A DNA stretch of 64,000 nucleotides from JALYOK01 sp963840785 (GTDB lineage: Bacteria; Pseudomonadota; Gammaproteobacteria; Burkholderiales; JALYOK01), in contig CAWJAF010000013.1 in assembly GCA_963840785.1 (NCBI GenBank), forward strand, positions 186,001 through 250,000, read 5' to 3'. A program made the translations under genes and the position numbers. Below the pieces are notes generated by a model. The model was not told the DNA's origin. It worked only from the letters and a program-made list of their open reading frames with translations, and ran no database searches. Below, one piece after another: positions 48,415 to 56,166 of this stretch; position 1 is the stretch's first letter, and each line of letters opens with the position of its first letter.

Positions 48415-48936
48415 GTGCCATCTAAAAGGGTGTCCACAAGTCAGTCCGTCACGAAATCAGCAGTTTCCAGAAAGGTGGTTGTTTCTGCCGGTCAGCTATT
48501 TCTTGTTTCGCAGTCCAACAAAAAGTATACGTTGGGACAAGTTATGGCCTCGTGGCCGGAAACGAAGGGAATGATGACAGTTGCATTGTTCGCACCTGAA
48601 TTGAGTTCGGCTGTCGAAAATCCCGAGCATTTCGTCGAAATTGCAGAGAAATGTTCGAAGGCGGAAGAATTCGCATCGATTGTTTCGACTGGCGACGGCG
48701 TGATACGCGCCAGACAGTGGCAAATCGTCGGAACATGCCCGGTGCTGGTGCCCGAGCGATGTTTCCCAGAGCATCCCTTCCACAGCGGAACAATTGTTGG
48801 GTCGACGATCCTGTCCGTACCGCTAATTGAAGGCTTTATTGAATCGTACCGCGGTCTTGCTGATTGGGAGTCGCTTCTTCCTGGGCAGCCGGGATATCTC
48901 AAATCGCTGATCTACAAAAAAACTCTATTGCAATAA
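48415..48936 (+). CDS. Putative immunity protein for the RHS toxin (Imm26-like)
   Basis: A soluble protein of 173 residues starting at GTG 48415 behind GGAG. The pattern KVVVSAGQLFLVSQSNKKYTLGQVMA, a central variable part, then WQIVGTCPVLVPERCFPEHPFHSG, resembles Imm26-type immunity proteins, which open with a G-D-x-F-x-I-P strand and carry a W-x-x-I-G motif. The assignment is my inference. Its place 110 bases after the toxin tip, in the same direction, is the standard toxin-immunity arrangement. No signal peptide, so it should act in the cytoplasm. Confidence 0.6.
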   Translation: MPSKRVSTSQSVTKSAVSRKVVVSAGQLFLVSQSNKKYTLGQVMASWPETKGMMTVALFAPELSSAVENPEHFVEIAEKCSKAEEFASIVSTGDGVIRARQWQIVGTCPVLVPERCFPEHPFHSGTIVGSTILSVPLIEGFIESYRGLADWESLLPGQPGYLKSLIYKKTLLQ

Positions 48937-49324
48937 GACGCGGGCACGCGTGGGGTGCGCAATGCATACCATTTTCCGATCGGGCATAGTGTGTGCCTCG
49001 CGAACGCGAAGACAACGTACTCGATTCGGAGAGATTGGGATCCTACGCGGAGCATACCCCCAAATAAGAATCGCCACGAGCCGCCTCCTATTTGCCTCGT
49101 GGCTCGGCATGCCTGAAGAGTCGCATGGATAGTGACCCGTAGGCCGATGGCATTTGAAATGCAATCAGAAGTAAATTCAAAAAAAGCGCAGCCGATGAAA
49201 ACTGTAACTCAGTCAGAATCGAATGATTCGACGGATTCGAAGCACGTGATTCATCCACGCCGGATCACGCTGATCGTTGCGGCGTTCGCATTTGCATTGC
49301 TGCTCGGCACATCTACCTTCTTGC
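48937..49324 (+). other. Right part of the island: dispersed repeat and a short membrane-protein frame
   Basis: Positions 49093-49130 hold a clear copy of the dispersed repeat (GGCATGCCTGAAGAGTCGCATGG). From ATG 49195 a frame encodes MKTVTQSESNDSTDSK followed by one hydrophobic helix (ITLIVAAFAFALLLGTSTFL) and runs into the tRNA terminator repeat at 49325, stopping at about 49356. It may be the truncated end of a small membrane protein or chance. No integrase gene is present. Confidence 0.4.
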
Positions 49325-49398
49325 AGATACGAAAAAGGGTTAGCAAACTTTGCTAACCCCATATCGTGATTGGTAGGTCGTGGCAGGCTCGAACTGCC
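49325..49398 (-). repeat. tRNA-Lys 3' end with terminator, attachment-site-like copy (right)
   Basis: The intact partner of 41386-41459, in the same orientation. It covers the 3' part of tRNA-Lys and the following hairpin. Together the two copies bracket about 8 kb. Confidence 0.75.
49331..49359 (-). terminator. Terminator of tRNA-Lys
   Basis: On the minus strand GGGGTTAGCAAA pairs with TTTGCTAACCC and runs into TTTTT, directly after the tRNA 3' end. Confidence 0.85.
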
Positions 49399-49446
49399 GA
49401 CCAACGGATTAAAAGTCCGCTGCTCTACCGACTGAGCTAACGACCC
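49371..49446 (-). tRNA. tRNA-Lys (anticodon TTT)
   Basis: A 76-base tRNA with encoded CCA. Acceptor GGGTCGT pairs with ACGACCT; the D arm has AGCTCAGTCGGTAGAGC, the anticodon loop reads CTTTTAA with anticodon TTT, and the T arm is GGCAGTTCGAGCCTGCC. The 3' end is duplicated at 41.4 kb, so this gene is the likely integration site of the RHS island. Confidence 0.97.
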
Positions 49447-49518
49447 GTAATCGGCAAAACGTCAATTATAAATTTATTTGCCCCACTCGGTCAATTTTAC
49501 CTGCGATTTGGTAGTGGT

Positions 49519-50400
49519 TCATTCTGAAATTCGTTTCTTGTAAGCCCCGCGTTTCTTCGTCTCTTCTTCAGGAATCAGCGCAACAATATCGTCAACGCTC
49601 CAAACATGAAACGAGAGTTTCGCTTCCATTGCGGGCGTCACGCGTAGCGTCTTGTGAATCTTGCAAAAGTTGTAGAACATAAAATATAAGCTGATCGCAT
49701 GCATGTGATTTTCTAGCTTTTTGCTGAAACCATTCGTCAATCGCGTGAAGCGGCGCATGTGCATACGCATTGTTAGATTTTGACGTTCGACGTAGCTCGT
49801 GGAAACGTGTTTGATGCTTGGGTTTCCCGTTATTGTGCGCTTCTCAATCCCCGTACATTCTGCCGGGCTGTAGCGGCGCTGATCGTCTTTGGACTGCCCT
49901 AGCGTGCCGTACATCTTAATCAGTTGGGCCAAGTCTATGTCAGCGCCAAAAGCGTCTTCAACAGCGTCCACGTAAGCACGGTGGCCGTCCGTTGTTAGTT
50001 GAATGCGACTGCTAAGGCGTGAGGCAAGATCGTGAATGAAATCGTAAGCCGATTCTGCGCTACGCGTGCCGACATACCAGCAAGGAATCAGTTTCGTGTC
50101 GGCGTCGATAGCCATCCAAGTGTAAACATCACCAAAGCCGAATTCGCCTTTGTGTTCTTCGGGAACATTCTTTTGCTTCATCCCAACGAAAGACCAAATT
50201 TCATCGCATTCAACGCGCTTACAAGTGAGGTTACGCATCTTTTCGTCTTGGTACGTGGCGCACGCTTCGCCAGCGTCGGCTAGGAGCTTAAGAACTGTGT
50301 TCTTAGATGCGCCCGTGATACGGCAAGCGGCATTGACACCCATTCCTTCGCAAAGGACAGAGAGGATTTGAGCGCGTTTTTCGTTGGTTAGTTTGTTCAT
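49519..50400 (-). CDS. IS1-family transposase (single-frame type)
   Basis: A DDE transposase of 293 residues in one frame, unlike classical two-frame IS1 InsAB. An HTH (RAQILSVLCEGMGVNAACRITGASKNTVLKLL) is followed by the catalytic region with VECDEIWSFVG, LTTDGHRAYVDAVEDAFG and the acidic residue in SYVERQNLTMRMHMRRFTRLTNGFSKKLENH. The stop lies inside the left inverted repeat. It reads away from the passenger genes. Confidence 0.9.
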   Translation of the reverse strand: MNKLTNEKRAQILSVLCEGMGVNAACRITGASKNTVLKLLADAGEACATYQDEKMRNLTCKRVECDEIWSFVGMKQKNVPEEHKGEFGFGDVYTWMAIDADTKLIPCWYVGTRSAESAYDFIHDLASRLSSRIQLTTDGHRAYVDAVEDAFGADIDLAQLIKMYGTLGQSKDDQRRYSPAECTGIEKRTITGNPSIKHVSTSYVERQNLTMRMHMRRFTRLTNGFSKKLENHMHAISLYFMFYNFCKIHKTLRVTPAMEAKLSFHVWSVDDIVALIPEEETKKRGAYKKRISE

Positions 50401-50470
50401 TTCCGTACCTCAAGCCGTAATTCATAATGCACATTATACTTGAGTAAAATTAAATGTAAATAGTCAAATA

Positions 50471-50521
50471 CACGGTTACCGTGATTTCGTGCTTTACAAA
50501 TGAACGATCAATGGGTATTCT
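50471..50521 (+). promoter_or_regulatory. Operator and promoter of the higB-higA pair
   Basis: A perfect palindrome CACGGT-T-ACCGTG at 50471-50483 is a good operator candidate for the HigA-type DNA-binding domain. TTTACA (50493-50498), 17 bases, then TATTCT (50516-50521) make a promoter whose start point would fall at or next to the higB ATG (50528), so the message may be leaderless. Confidence 0.55.
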
Positions 50522-50527
50522 TGTCGT

Positions 50528-50827
50528 ATGCAATATGAATTTGATGACCCAAAGAAGTATTTGCGACTCCTAACTGACGCCAGATTTACGGCAGATTTTC
50601 CAGCGCACATTGTTTCAAAATTCAGAATGCGTATTCAACAGATAAAATCTGCGATAAACGAAGGGGATTTTTATAATTCGAAGGGATTGCATTACGAGAA
50701 ATTGAAAGGGAGTAGAGCGCACCAACACTCGATGAGGTTAAATGATCAGTGGAGGTTAATACTGGAATTGGTGGATGAAAATGGACAGAAAATTGTTCGC
50801 ATTATTGGGATTGAGGATTACCACTAA
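50528..50827 (+). CDS. higB: HigB-type toxin (RelE superfamily)
   Basis: A 99-residue RelE/HigB ribosome-dependent mRNA endonuclease candidate. The family pattern is seen in FRMRIQQIKSAINEGDFYNSKGLHYEKLKGSRAHQHSMRLNDQWRLILELVDENG ending IVRIIGIEDYH. HigB toxins precede their antitoxin, as here. The stop codon shares bases with the start of the next gene (TAATG). No Shine-Dalgarno sequence is visible upstream. Confidence 0.88.
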   Translation: MQYEFDDPKKYLRLLTDARFTADFPAHIVSKFRMRIQQIKSAINEGDFYNSKGLHYEKLKGSRAHQHSMRLNDQWRLILELVDENGQKIVRIIGIEDYH

Positions 50828-51972
50828 TGAATATTACTAGAGAGGCGGCAATGAATGAGTTAACTAGACCGGCGGAAATATTCCATGCAGGCGAGTTTCT
50901 CAAAGAGGAGATTGAGGCTCGCGGTTTGACGCAAGCTGCACTCGCAGAAATTATCGGACGTCCCACACAAGCAGTAAGTGAAATAATTTTAGGTAAAAGA
51001 GGCATTACGCCAGAAACTGCAAAGGGACTCGCTGCGGCCTTCGGAACAAGCGCGGAATATTGGATGAATTTGGAAACAGCGTATCAACTTTCGAGGGTTA
51101 GTGTGCAAGAGGAAGAAGTTAAACAACGCGCCAAACTTTACGAACGATTTCCTGTAAAAGAAATTATTAAACGGGGTTGGGTTGAGCGCTCTGAAAATCC
51201 TACCGTATTGGAGCAAAGATTTTTGGACTTTTTTGGGATTAACTCAGTCGATGAAACCCCAAGTTTTTCCTACGCCGGCAAAAAACAATGCTATTCGTCA
51301 GACTCCATGCAACAGATAGCATGGGTACGTCGCGCCCGCCAGTTGGCGGAAGTGGCGCAGGCCAACGATTTTAATAAATCCACTATTAATGGATTAATTG
51401 AGGAATTGAAGTCTCGCCGACAGTTTGTAGAATCAATACGAGAAATTCCCGTCATTCTTTCTCGGTACGGCATTAGATTGATCATTGTGGAATCCATTCC
51501 CGGGATGAAGATGACAGGCGCTTGTTTTTGGTTGTCAAAAAACAAGCCGGTGATTGCACTGACACTCACTTATGACCGAATTGATAATCTTTGGTATACA
51601 TTGTTCCATGAGCTAGATCATGTTGCGCATGAAGAAGGCCGAGAAAGCCCAATCATGGATAATCTTGTGCCTGAAAAAAGCGAAAACAATTTACCAGACA
51701 TTGAGCGCCGAGCGAATGACGTAGCGCGTCAAAATGTAGTTGACCCAGACGAGTTAGAGGGATTCATTGCCCGTGTAAATCCGATCTTCACCGCGGAACA
51801 GATAAAAGGGTTTGCAAAACGTGTAAATGTTCATCCGGGCATCGTTGTGGGGCAACTTCATAACCGTCGTTTAATTCATTTTTCTGTACACCGCACGATG
51901 CTTGAAAAGATCAGGGTTCATCTGGTTGGTGAAGCGCTTACCGATGGATTCGGGCATATGCCACAGCTTTAG
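50827..51972 (+). CDS. higA: HigA-type antitoxin fused to an ImmA/IrrE metallopeptidase domain
   Basis: A protein of 381 residues. The N-terminal XRE helix-turn-helix (GEFLKEEIEARGLTQAALAEIIGRPTQAVSEIILGKRGITPETAKGL) is the HigA type. The C-terminal half has the zinc-protease motif in LWYTLFHELDHVAHEEGRE (H-E-x-x-H) of ImmA/IrrE domains. The HTH should neutralise HigB and repress the operon; the peptidase may trigger antitoxin removal, as in phage and ICE ImmA systems. That role is an inference. It may start at ATG 50827 or ATG 50851. Confidence 0.88.
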   Translation: MNITREAAMNELTRPAEIFHAGEFLKEEIEARGLTQAALAEIIGRPTQAVSEIILGKRGITPETAKGLAAAFGTSAEYWMNLETAYQLSRVSVQEEEVKQRAKLYERFPVKEIIKRGWVERSENPTVLEQRFLDFFGINSVDETPSFSYAGKKQCYSSDSMQQIAWVRRARQLAEVAQANDFNKSTINGLIEELKSRRQFVESIREIPVILSRYGIRLIIVESIPGMKMTGACFWLSKNKPVIALTLTYDRIDNLWYTLFHELDHVAHEEGRESPIMDNLVPEKSENNLPDIERRANDVARQNVVDPDELEGFIARVNPIFTAEQIKGFAKRVNVHPGIVVGQLHNRRLIHFSVHRTMLEKIRVHLVGEALTDGFGHMPQL

Positions 51973-51981
51973 GAGAAATAA

Positions 51982-52443
51982 ATGTCTTATTCTGAACAGA
52001 TGCAAAAAATGATTCAGACTTATCGCTCTAGTGGCAGTAAGTGGCCAGCATCAGCGAGAGAAATGGCGCAATGGGCGATTTCTACGAGGCATTGGGTACC
52101 GCAACCGTCGGCAATTGTGGCTCAGTGCGCAGACCAGATTGCGAAAGCGCTCAGGGACGAGCACTACACCGATCCGCAAGGGCGCCGCGTAAGGCTGAAT
52201 CACGCAGCGCAACACGTTGGCGAGCAGCATGTTCTTTGGGATGATATTAGGACAGCAAAGCCAGAACATATGCAATTGTCTTTACAACAAAGACGCCAGC
52301 AAGTTCTGGGGGATTGTAAGCAGCTAAAAAATGACGTCGATAGTTACAACGAAAACCGTAGACCGGAAGTCATGGTGCAGATTGTTTTTGATTTCACCTT
52401 AGACTTAGAAGAAAGCGATCTAATCAAAAGAAAAACGGCTTAA
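51982..52443 (+). CDS. Passenger protein of unknown function
   Basis: A protein of 153 residues beginning ten bases after higA behind GGAGAAA. It reads MSYSEQMQKMIQTYRSSGSKWPASAREMAQWAI, then AIVAQCADQIAKALRDEHYTDPQGRRVRLNHAAQ and a helical C-terminus. I recognise no domain. Its cotranscription with higBA inside a transposable element suggests a role in, or control of, that module. Its last bases overlap the convergent small gene. Confidence 0.7.
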   Translation: MSYSEQMQKMIQTYRSSGSKWPASAREMAQWAISTRHWVPQPSAIVAQCADQIAKALRDEHYTDPQGRRVRLNHAAQHVGEQHVLWDDIRTAKPEHMQLSLQQRRQQVLGDCKQLKNDVDSYNENRRPEVMVQIVFDFTLDLEESDLIKRKTA

Positions 52444-52667
52444 GCGGTTTTACCCCATCTTTTTGCGGACGCTTTTTTTGCGATCTCTGATCGCTTTTCG
52501 GCGGTCAGTTTATCCGCCCTCGCTTTCCCGCCGACCAATCCGCCCTTGCGACTATCCGCCTTCTTGCCGGTCAATTCGGTCTTGCGTTCAGCTTCGCCCG
52601 TAGCTCGCTGAACGACATCGAAAGCGATCTGCGTAAAGTCTTTACGTGAGTTTGGTTTGGTTGCCAT
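52440..52667 (-). CDS. Small basic protein with KGG-like repeat and KRW ending
   Basis: A 75-residue lysine-rich protein (RKGGLVGGKARADKLTAEKRSEIAKKASAKRWGKTA). Similar short proteins with a GGxKGGKAR-A-KLT-E-R-EIAKKA-RW pattern are common beside mobile elements and toxin-antitoxin genes. Their role is not established; nucleic-acid binding is plausible from the charge. It is convergent with the preceding passenger gene and reads inward from the right end of the element. Confidence 0.7.
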   Translation of the reverse strand: MATKPNSRKDFTQIAFDVVQRATGEAERKTELTGKKADSRKGGLVGGKARADKLTAEKRSEIAKKASAKRWGKTA

Positions 52668-52742
52668 GCATTAATGATATCGCATCGATAATGCAACGGG
52701 TAGACGGCTAAATTTCAAACTGAACCATTACCTGCGATTTCG

Positions 52743-55130
52743 TTACGATTTGGTCAGTCCTAATTCACGCCCAAGGAACAACCATGTCTCGACAACGGTG
52801 TCTGGGTTGAGGGACATCGTCTCGATGCCCTCCTCCATGAGCCATTTCGCGAGGTCGGGATGATCCGACGGTCCCTGGCCGCATATGCCGGCGTACTTGC
52901 CTGCTTTGCGGCAGGCTTGAATGGCCATATGCAGCATTTGCTTCACGGCCGGGTCGCGTTCGTCGAACGATTCGGCCACCAGCCCCGAGTCGCGATCAAG
53001 CGCTAGGGTAAGTTGTGTCATGTCATTCGAACCGATGGAAAAGCCGTCGAAGCGTTTCAGGAACTCGTCGGCGAGAATGGCGTTGGAGGGCACTTCGCAC
53101 ATCATGATGATGCGCAGGCCGTTCTTGCCGCGTTCCAGGCCGTTTTTCTTGAGGATATCCAAGGTCCGATCCGCTTCGCTCACTGTACGCACGAAGGGCA
53201 CCATGATTTCGATGTTGGTCAGGCCCATGTCGTCGCGCACTTTTTTCAGCGCGGTCAACTCAAGTTCGAAGCAATCGGCGAACGATTCGGCGATATAACG
53301 CGCCGCGCCACGAAAGCCGATCATCGGATTCTCTTCGTGCGGCTCATAAACGCTGCCGCCGATCAGGTTGCGATATTCGTTGGATTTGAAATCCGATAAA
53401 CGTACGATGACTTTTTTCGGATAAAACGCCGCAGCCAACGTGGCAATGCCTTCCGTGAGTTTGTCGACGTAAAACGTTTTCGGGTTCTCGTAGCCGAGGC
53501 AGCGCGCTTCCACTTCCTTGCGTAGATCGGGCGAGATGTTGGGATAATCCAGTGCTGCACGCGGATGCATGCCGATCATCGCGCCGATAATAAACTCCAA
53601 GCGCGCGAGGCCGATGCCATGATTTGGAATGCCTTGAAAATCGAACGCCAGTTGCGGATTGCCGACGTTCATCATGATTTTCACCGGCAGTTCGGGCAGC
53701 TTATCCAGAGCCAAATTCAAAATTTCAAACTTGAGACTGCCGCGATAAACGTTGCCCGTATCGCCTTCCGCACACGAAACCGTCACCTGCGAGCCCTCCT
53801 TCAACCTATCGGTCGCGTCACCGCACCCTACAATGGCCGGCACGCCCAACTCCCGCGCGATAATCGCCGCATGGCAAGTGCGTCCGCCGCGGTTAGTCAC
53901 GATCGCCGAGGCGCGCTTCATCACCGGTTCCCAGTTGGGATCGGTCATGTCTGTGACCAAAATATCGCCCGGCTGTACCTTGATCCATTTGGCTGGAATC
54001 AAAAATAATACGCACGGTACCAACGCCGATTTTTTGTCCGATGGCGCGGCCGGTCGCTAGGGTTTCGCCTTTTTCCAGCAGACGATAGCGGCTGTATTTT
54101 TCCTGCTTGCCTTGCGATTTCACCGTTTCCGGGCGCGCTTGTAAAATGTAAAGTTTGCCGTCGCCGCCATCGCGCCCCCACTCGATATCCATCGGGCGCT
54201 GATAATGTTCCTCGATAATCATAGCGTAGTGGGCGAGTTCTTCCGCTTCCGCATCGCTGATGGAAAAACGATTGCGATCCTTCTCCGCGACATCCAGCGT
54301 CACCGTGGATCTGCCCGCTTGGCGTGCCTCGGAGAAAATCATCTTAATTGCTTTGGAGCCGAGCTTCGACGGAGAATCGCCGGTCGCTTATTTTTTAAGC
54401 AGACCTTGCTGACATAAACTTCATCGGGATTCACTGCGCCTTGCACCACGGTTTCGCCGAGGCCGTAGCTGGAGGTGATGAAAACTACATCTTTAAAGCC
54501 CGATTCTGTATCGAGCGTAAACATCACACCGGCGGCGCCGATATCGCTGCGTACCATGCGTTGAATGCCCGCCGACAGCGCGACTTCGCTGTGCACAAAA
54601 TTTTTGTGGACGCGGTAGGAAATCGCACGATCGTTATAGAGCGAGGCGAAGACGTGCTTCACGGCGACGAGAATGTTGTCGAGGCCGTGAATATTCAGAT
54701 AGGTTTCCTGCTGCCCGGCGAAAGAGGCGTCGGGCAAATCTTCTGCGGTAGCTGAAGAACGCACCGCAACGGAAATTTCCGAACCCGCCTCCGCCAGCAT
54801 TTGCTTGTATGAAGATGCGATTGCTTCATTCAACGCCGATTGAAACGGCGCATCAATAACCCACTGGCGAATTTGCTTGCCGGCCTGCGCCAAAGTATTG
54901 ACATCTTCGACATCGAGGTTGCTCAGTACAGCTTCAATGCGTTCTTCGAGCGCGTTGTGCTGCAAAAACTCGCGAAACGCAAATGCCGTCGTCGCGAATC
55001 CGCCCGGCACGCGCACGCCGGATTGCGCCAACTGACTAATCATTTCCCCGAGGGAAGCATTTTTGCCGCCGACTTCATTGACGTCGGTCATGCGCAAATC
55101 TCGAAACCATGCAACGTATTGTTGTGCCAT
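52743..55130 (-). CDS. ppsA: Phosphoenolpyruvate synthase with two frameshifts
   Basis: PpsA makes PEP from pyruvate and ATP. The ATP-grasp domain (NEVGGKNASLGEMISQL, VRSSATAEDLPDASFAGQQET, GAAGVMFTLDTESGF) runs in one frame to about 54380, then shifts into LGSKAIKMIFSEARQAG and DIEWGRDGGDGKLYILQARPETVKS. It shifts again near 54010 into KVQPGDILVTDMTDPNWE, where the phospho-histidine is in GGRTCHAAIIARELG. The PEP-binding C-terminal domain has IMMCEVPSNAIL and ICGQGPSDHPDLAKWLMEEGIE. All motifs are kept, so indel errors are likely. I chose ATG 55130. It is divergent from its regulator gene. Confidence 0.93.
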
Positions 55131-55220
55131 CGGTGAGCCCAATCGATTCTTTGTTTGGAAAACCCGTTATTATAAACAACTCTCCTTTTTTATAGACCGG
55201 CACACGCCGTAAGCAAAATC

Positions 55221-56045
55221 ATGTCGACTCAGCGCAGCGTATTTTTCGTATCGGATGGGACCGGCTTAACCGCTGAATCCTTGGGCCAGTCCATGATTAC
55301 CCAATTTGACGAAGTAAGCTTTAGTCGCATTACGATTCCGTTCGTCGACAGCGTCGAAAAGGCCCATGCTGCCGTTTCCGAGATTCGCGATGCATCGCAG
55401 CGCGACGGCCTGCGGCCGATCGTATTTAGCACGCTGGTCGATTCAGAGTTGCGCTCCATCATTCACAGCGTTGACGCATTGCTGCTTGATTTTTTCGAGA
55501 TTTTTATAGGGCCGCTGGAACGGGAACTGGGCGCTAAATCCAATCATCGCGTCGGCCGTAGCCACAGTGCGAGCAACACAATCACCTACGACGCGCGCAT
55601 GGAAGCAGTGAACTACACCATGGCCCACGACGATGGCATCACAGAGAAAAACCTAAGTGAAGCGGAAGTGATCCTCGTTGGCGTGTCGCGCAGCGGCAAA
55701 ACGCCAACTTCGCTCTATATGGCGCTGCAGTTTGGCATCAAGGCCGCAAACTATCCGCTGATACCGGAAGACATCGGCCAAATGAAGCTGCCACCGGCGT
55801 TGCAGCCATTCAAACGCAAAATTTTTGGCTTAACGATTATGCCTGAGCGCCTGCGCCGGATTCGCGAAGAGCGCCGGCCGGGGAGTAACTATGCGTCGCT
55901 GGATAATTGCCGCTTCGAAGTTTCTGCGGCGGAAGCGCTGATGCGCTCCCACGGGGTTCCGATACTGAATTCGACCGATAAATCTATCGAAGAAATATCG
56001 ACAACGATTTTGCATCAGGCGCATTTGGTGCGGCGGGTTTTTTAG
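55221..56045 (+). CDS. ppsR: PEP synthase regulatory kinase/pyrophosphorylase
   Basis: A DUF299 protein of 274 residues that switches PEP synthase off by ADP-dependent phosphorylation and on by phosphorolysis. It opens with VFFVSDGTGLTAESLGQSM and has the P-loop-like VILVGVSRSGKTPTSLYMA and GLTIMPERLRRIREERRPGS. Its position, divergent from ppsA across 90 bases, is the classic arrangement. Confidence 0.95.
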   Translation: MSTQRSVFFVSDGTGLTAESLGQSMITQFDEVSFSRITIPFVDSVEKAHAAVSEIRDASQRDGLRPIVFSTLVDSELRSIIHSVDALLLDFFEIFIGPLERELGAKSNHRVGRSHSASNTITYDARMEAVNYTMAHDDGITEKNLSEAEVILVGVSRSGKTPTSLYMALQFGIKAANYPLIPEDIGQMKLPPALQPFKRKIFGLTIMPERLRRIREERRPGSNYASLDNCRFEVSAAEALMRSHGVPILNSTDKSIEEISTTILHQAHLVRRVF

Positions 56046-56075
56046 AGATAATCGTATTGCGGCCAAAACAATTTC

Positions 56076-56148
56076 GTCGTCCCCGTGAAGGCGGCGACCC
56101 AGCGTCGTTCGCATAAAGACGCTGGATTCCCGCCTTCGTGGGAATGAC
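56076..56148. repeat. Inverted repeat with 31-base arms
   Basis: GTCGTCCCCGTGAAGGCGG at 56076 onward pairs imperfectly with the segment 56118-56148, which reads GACGCTGGATTCCCGCCTTC onward. This GTCATTCCCGCGAAGGCGGGAA-like hairpin is widespread between bacterial genes. It separates two convergent genes and could terminate both. Confidence 0.65.
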
Positions 56149-56166
56149 AAGACCGAAGGTAGCGAT

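Larger units (their letters stand above)
49502..52740. mobile_element. IS1-like element with passenger toxin-antitoxin genes and 8-bp target duplication
   Basis: The element spans 49510-52732 (3,223 bases). Its left end GGTAGTGGTTCATTCTGAAA and the reverse complement of its right end, GGTAATGGTTCAGTTTGAAA, form inverted repeats matching at 17 of 20 positions. TGCGATTT occurs directly on both sides (49502-49509 and 52733-52740), the 8-base duplication expected of IS1-family insertion. Besides the transposase it carries higB, a higA-ImmA gene, and two small genes, taking up over 60% of its length. It is inserted between tRNA-Lys and the 3' end of ppsA. Confidence 0.85.
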
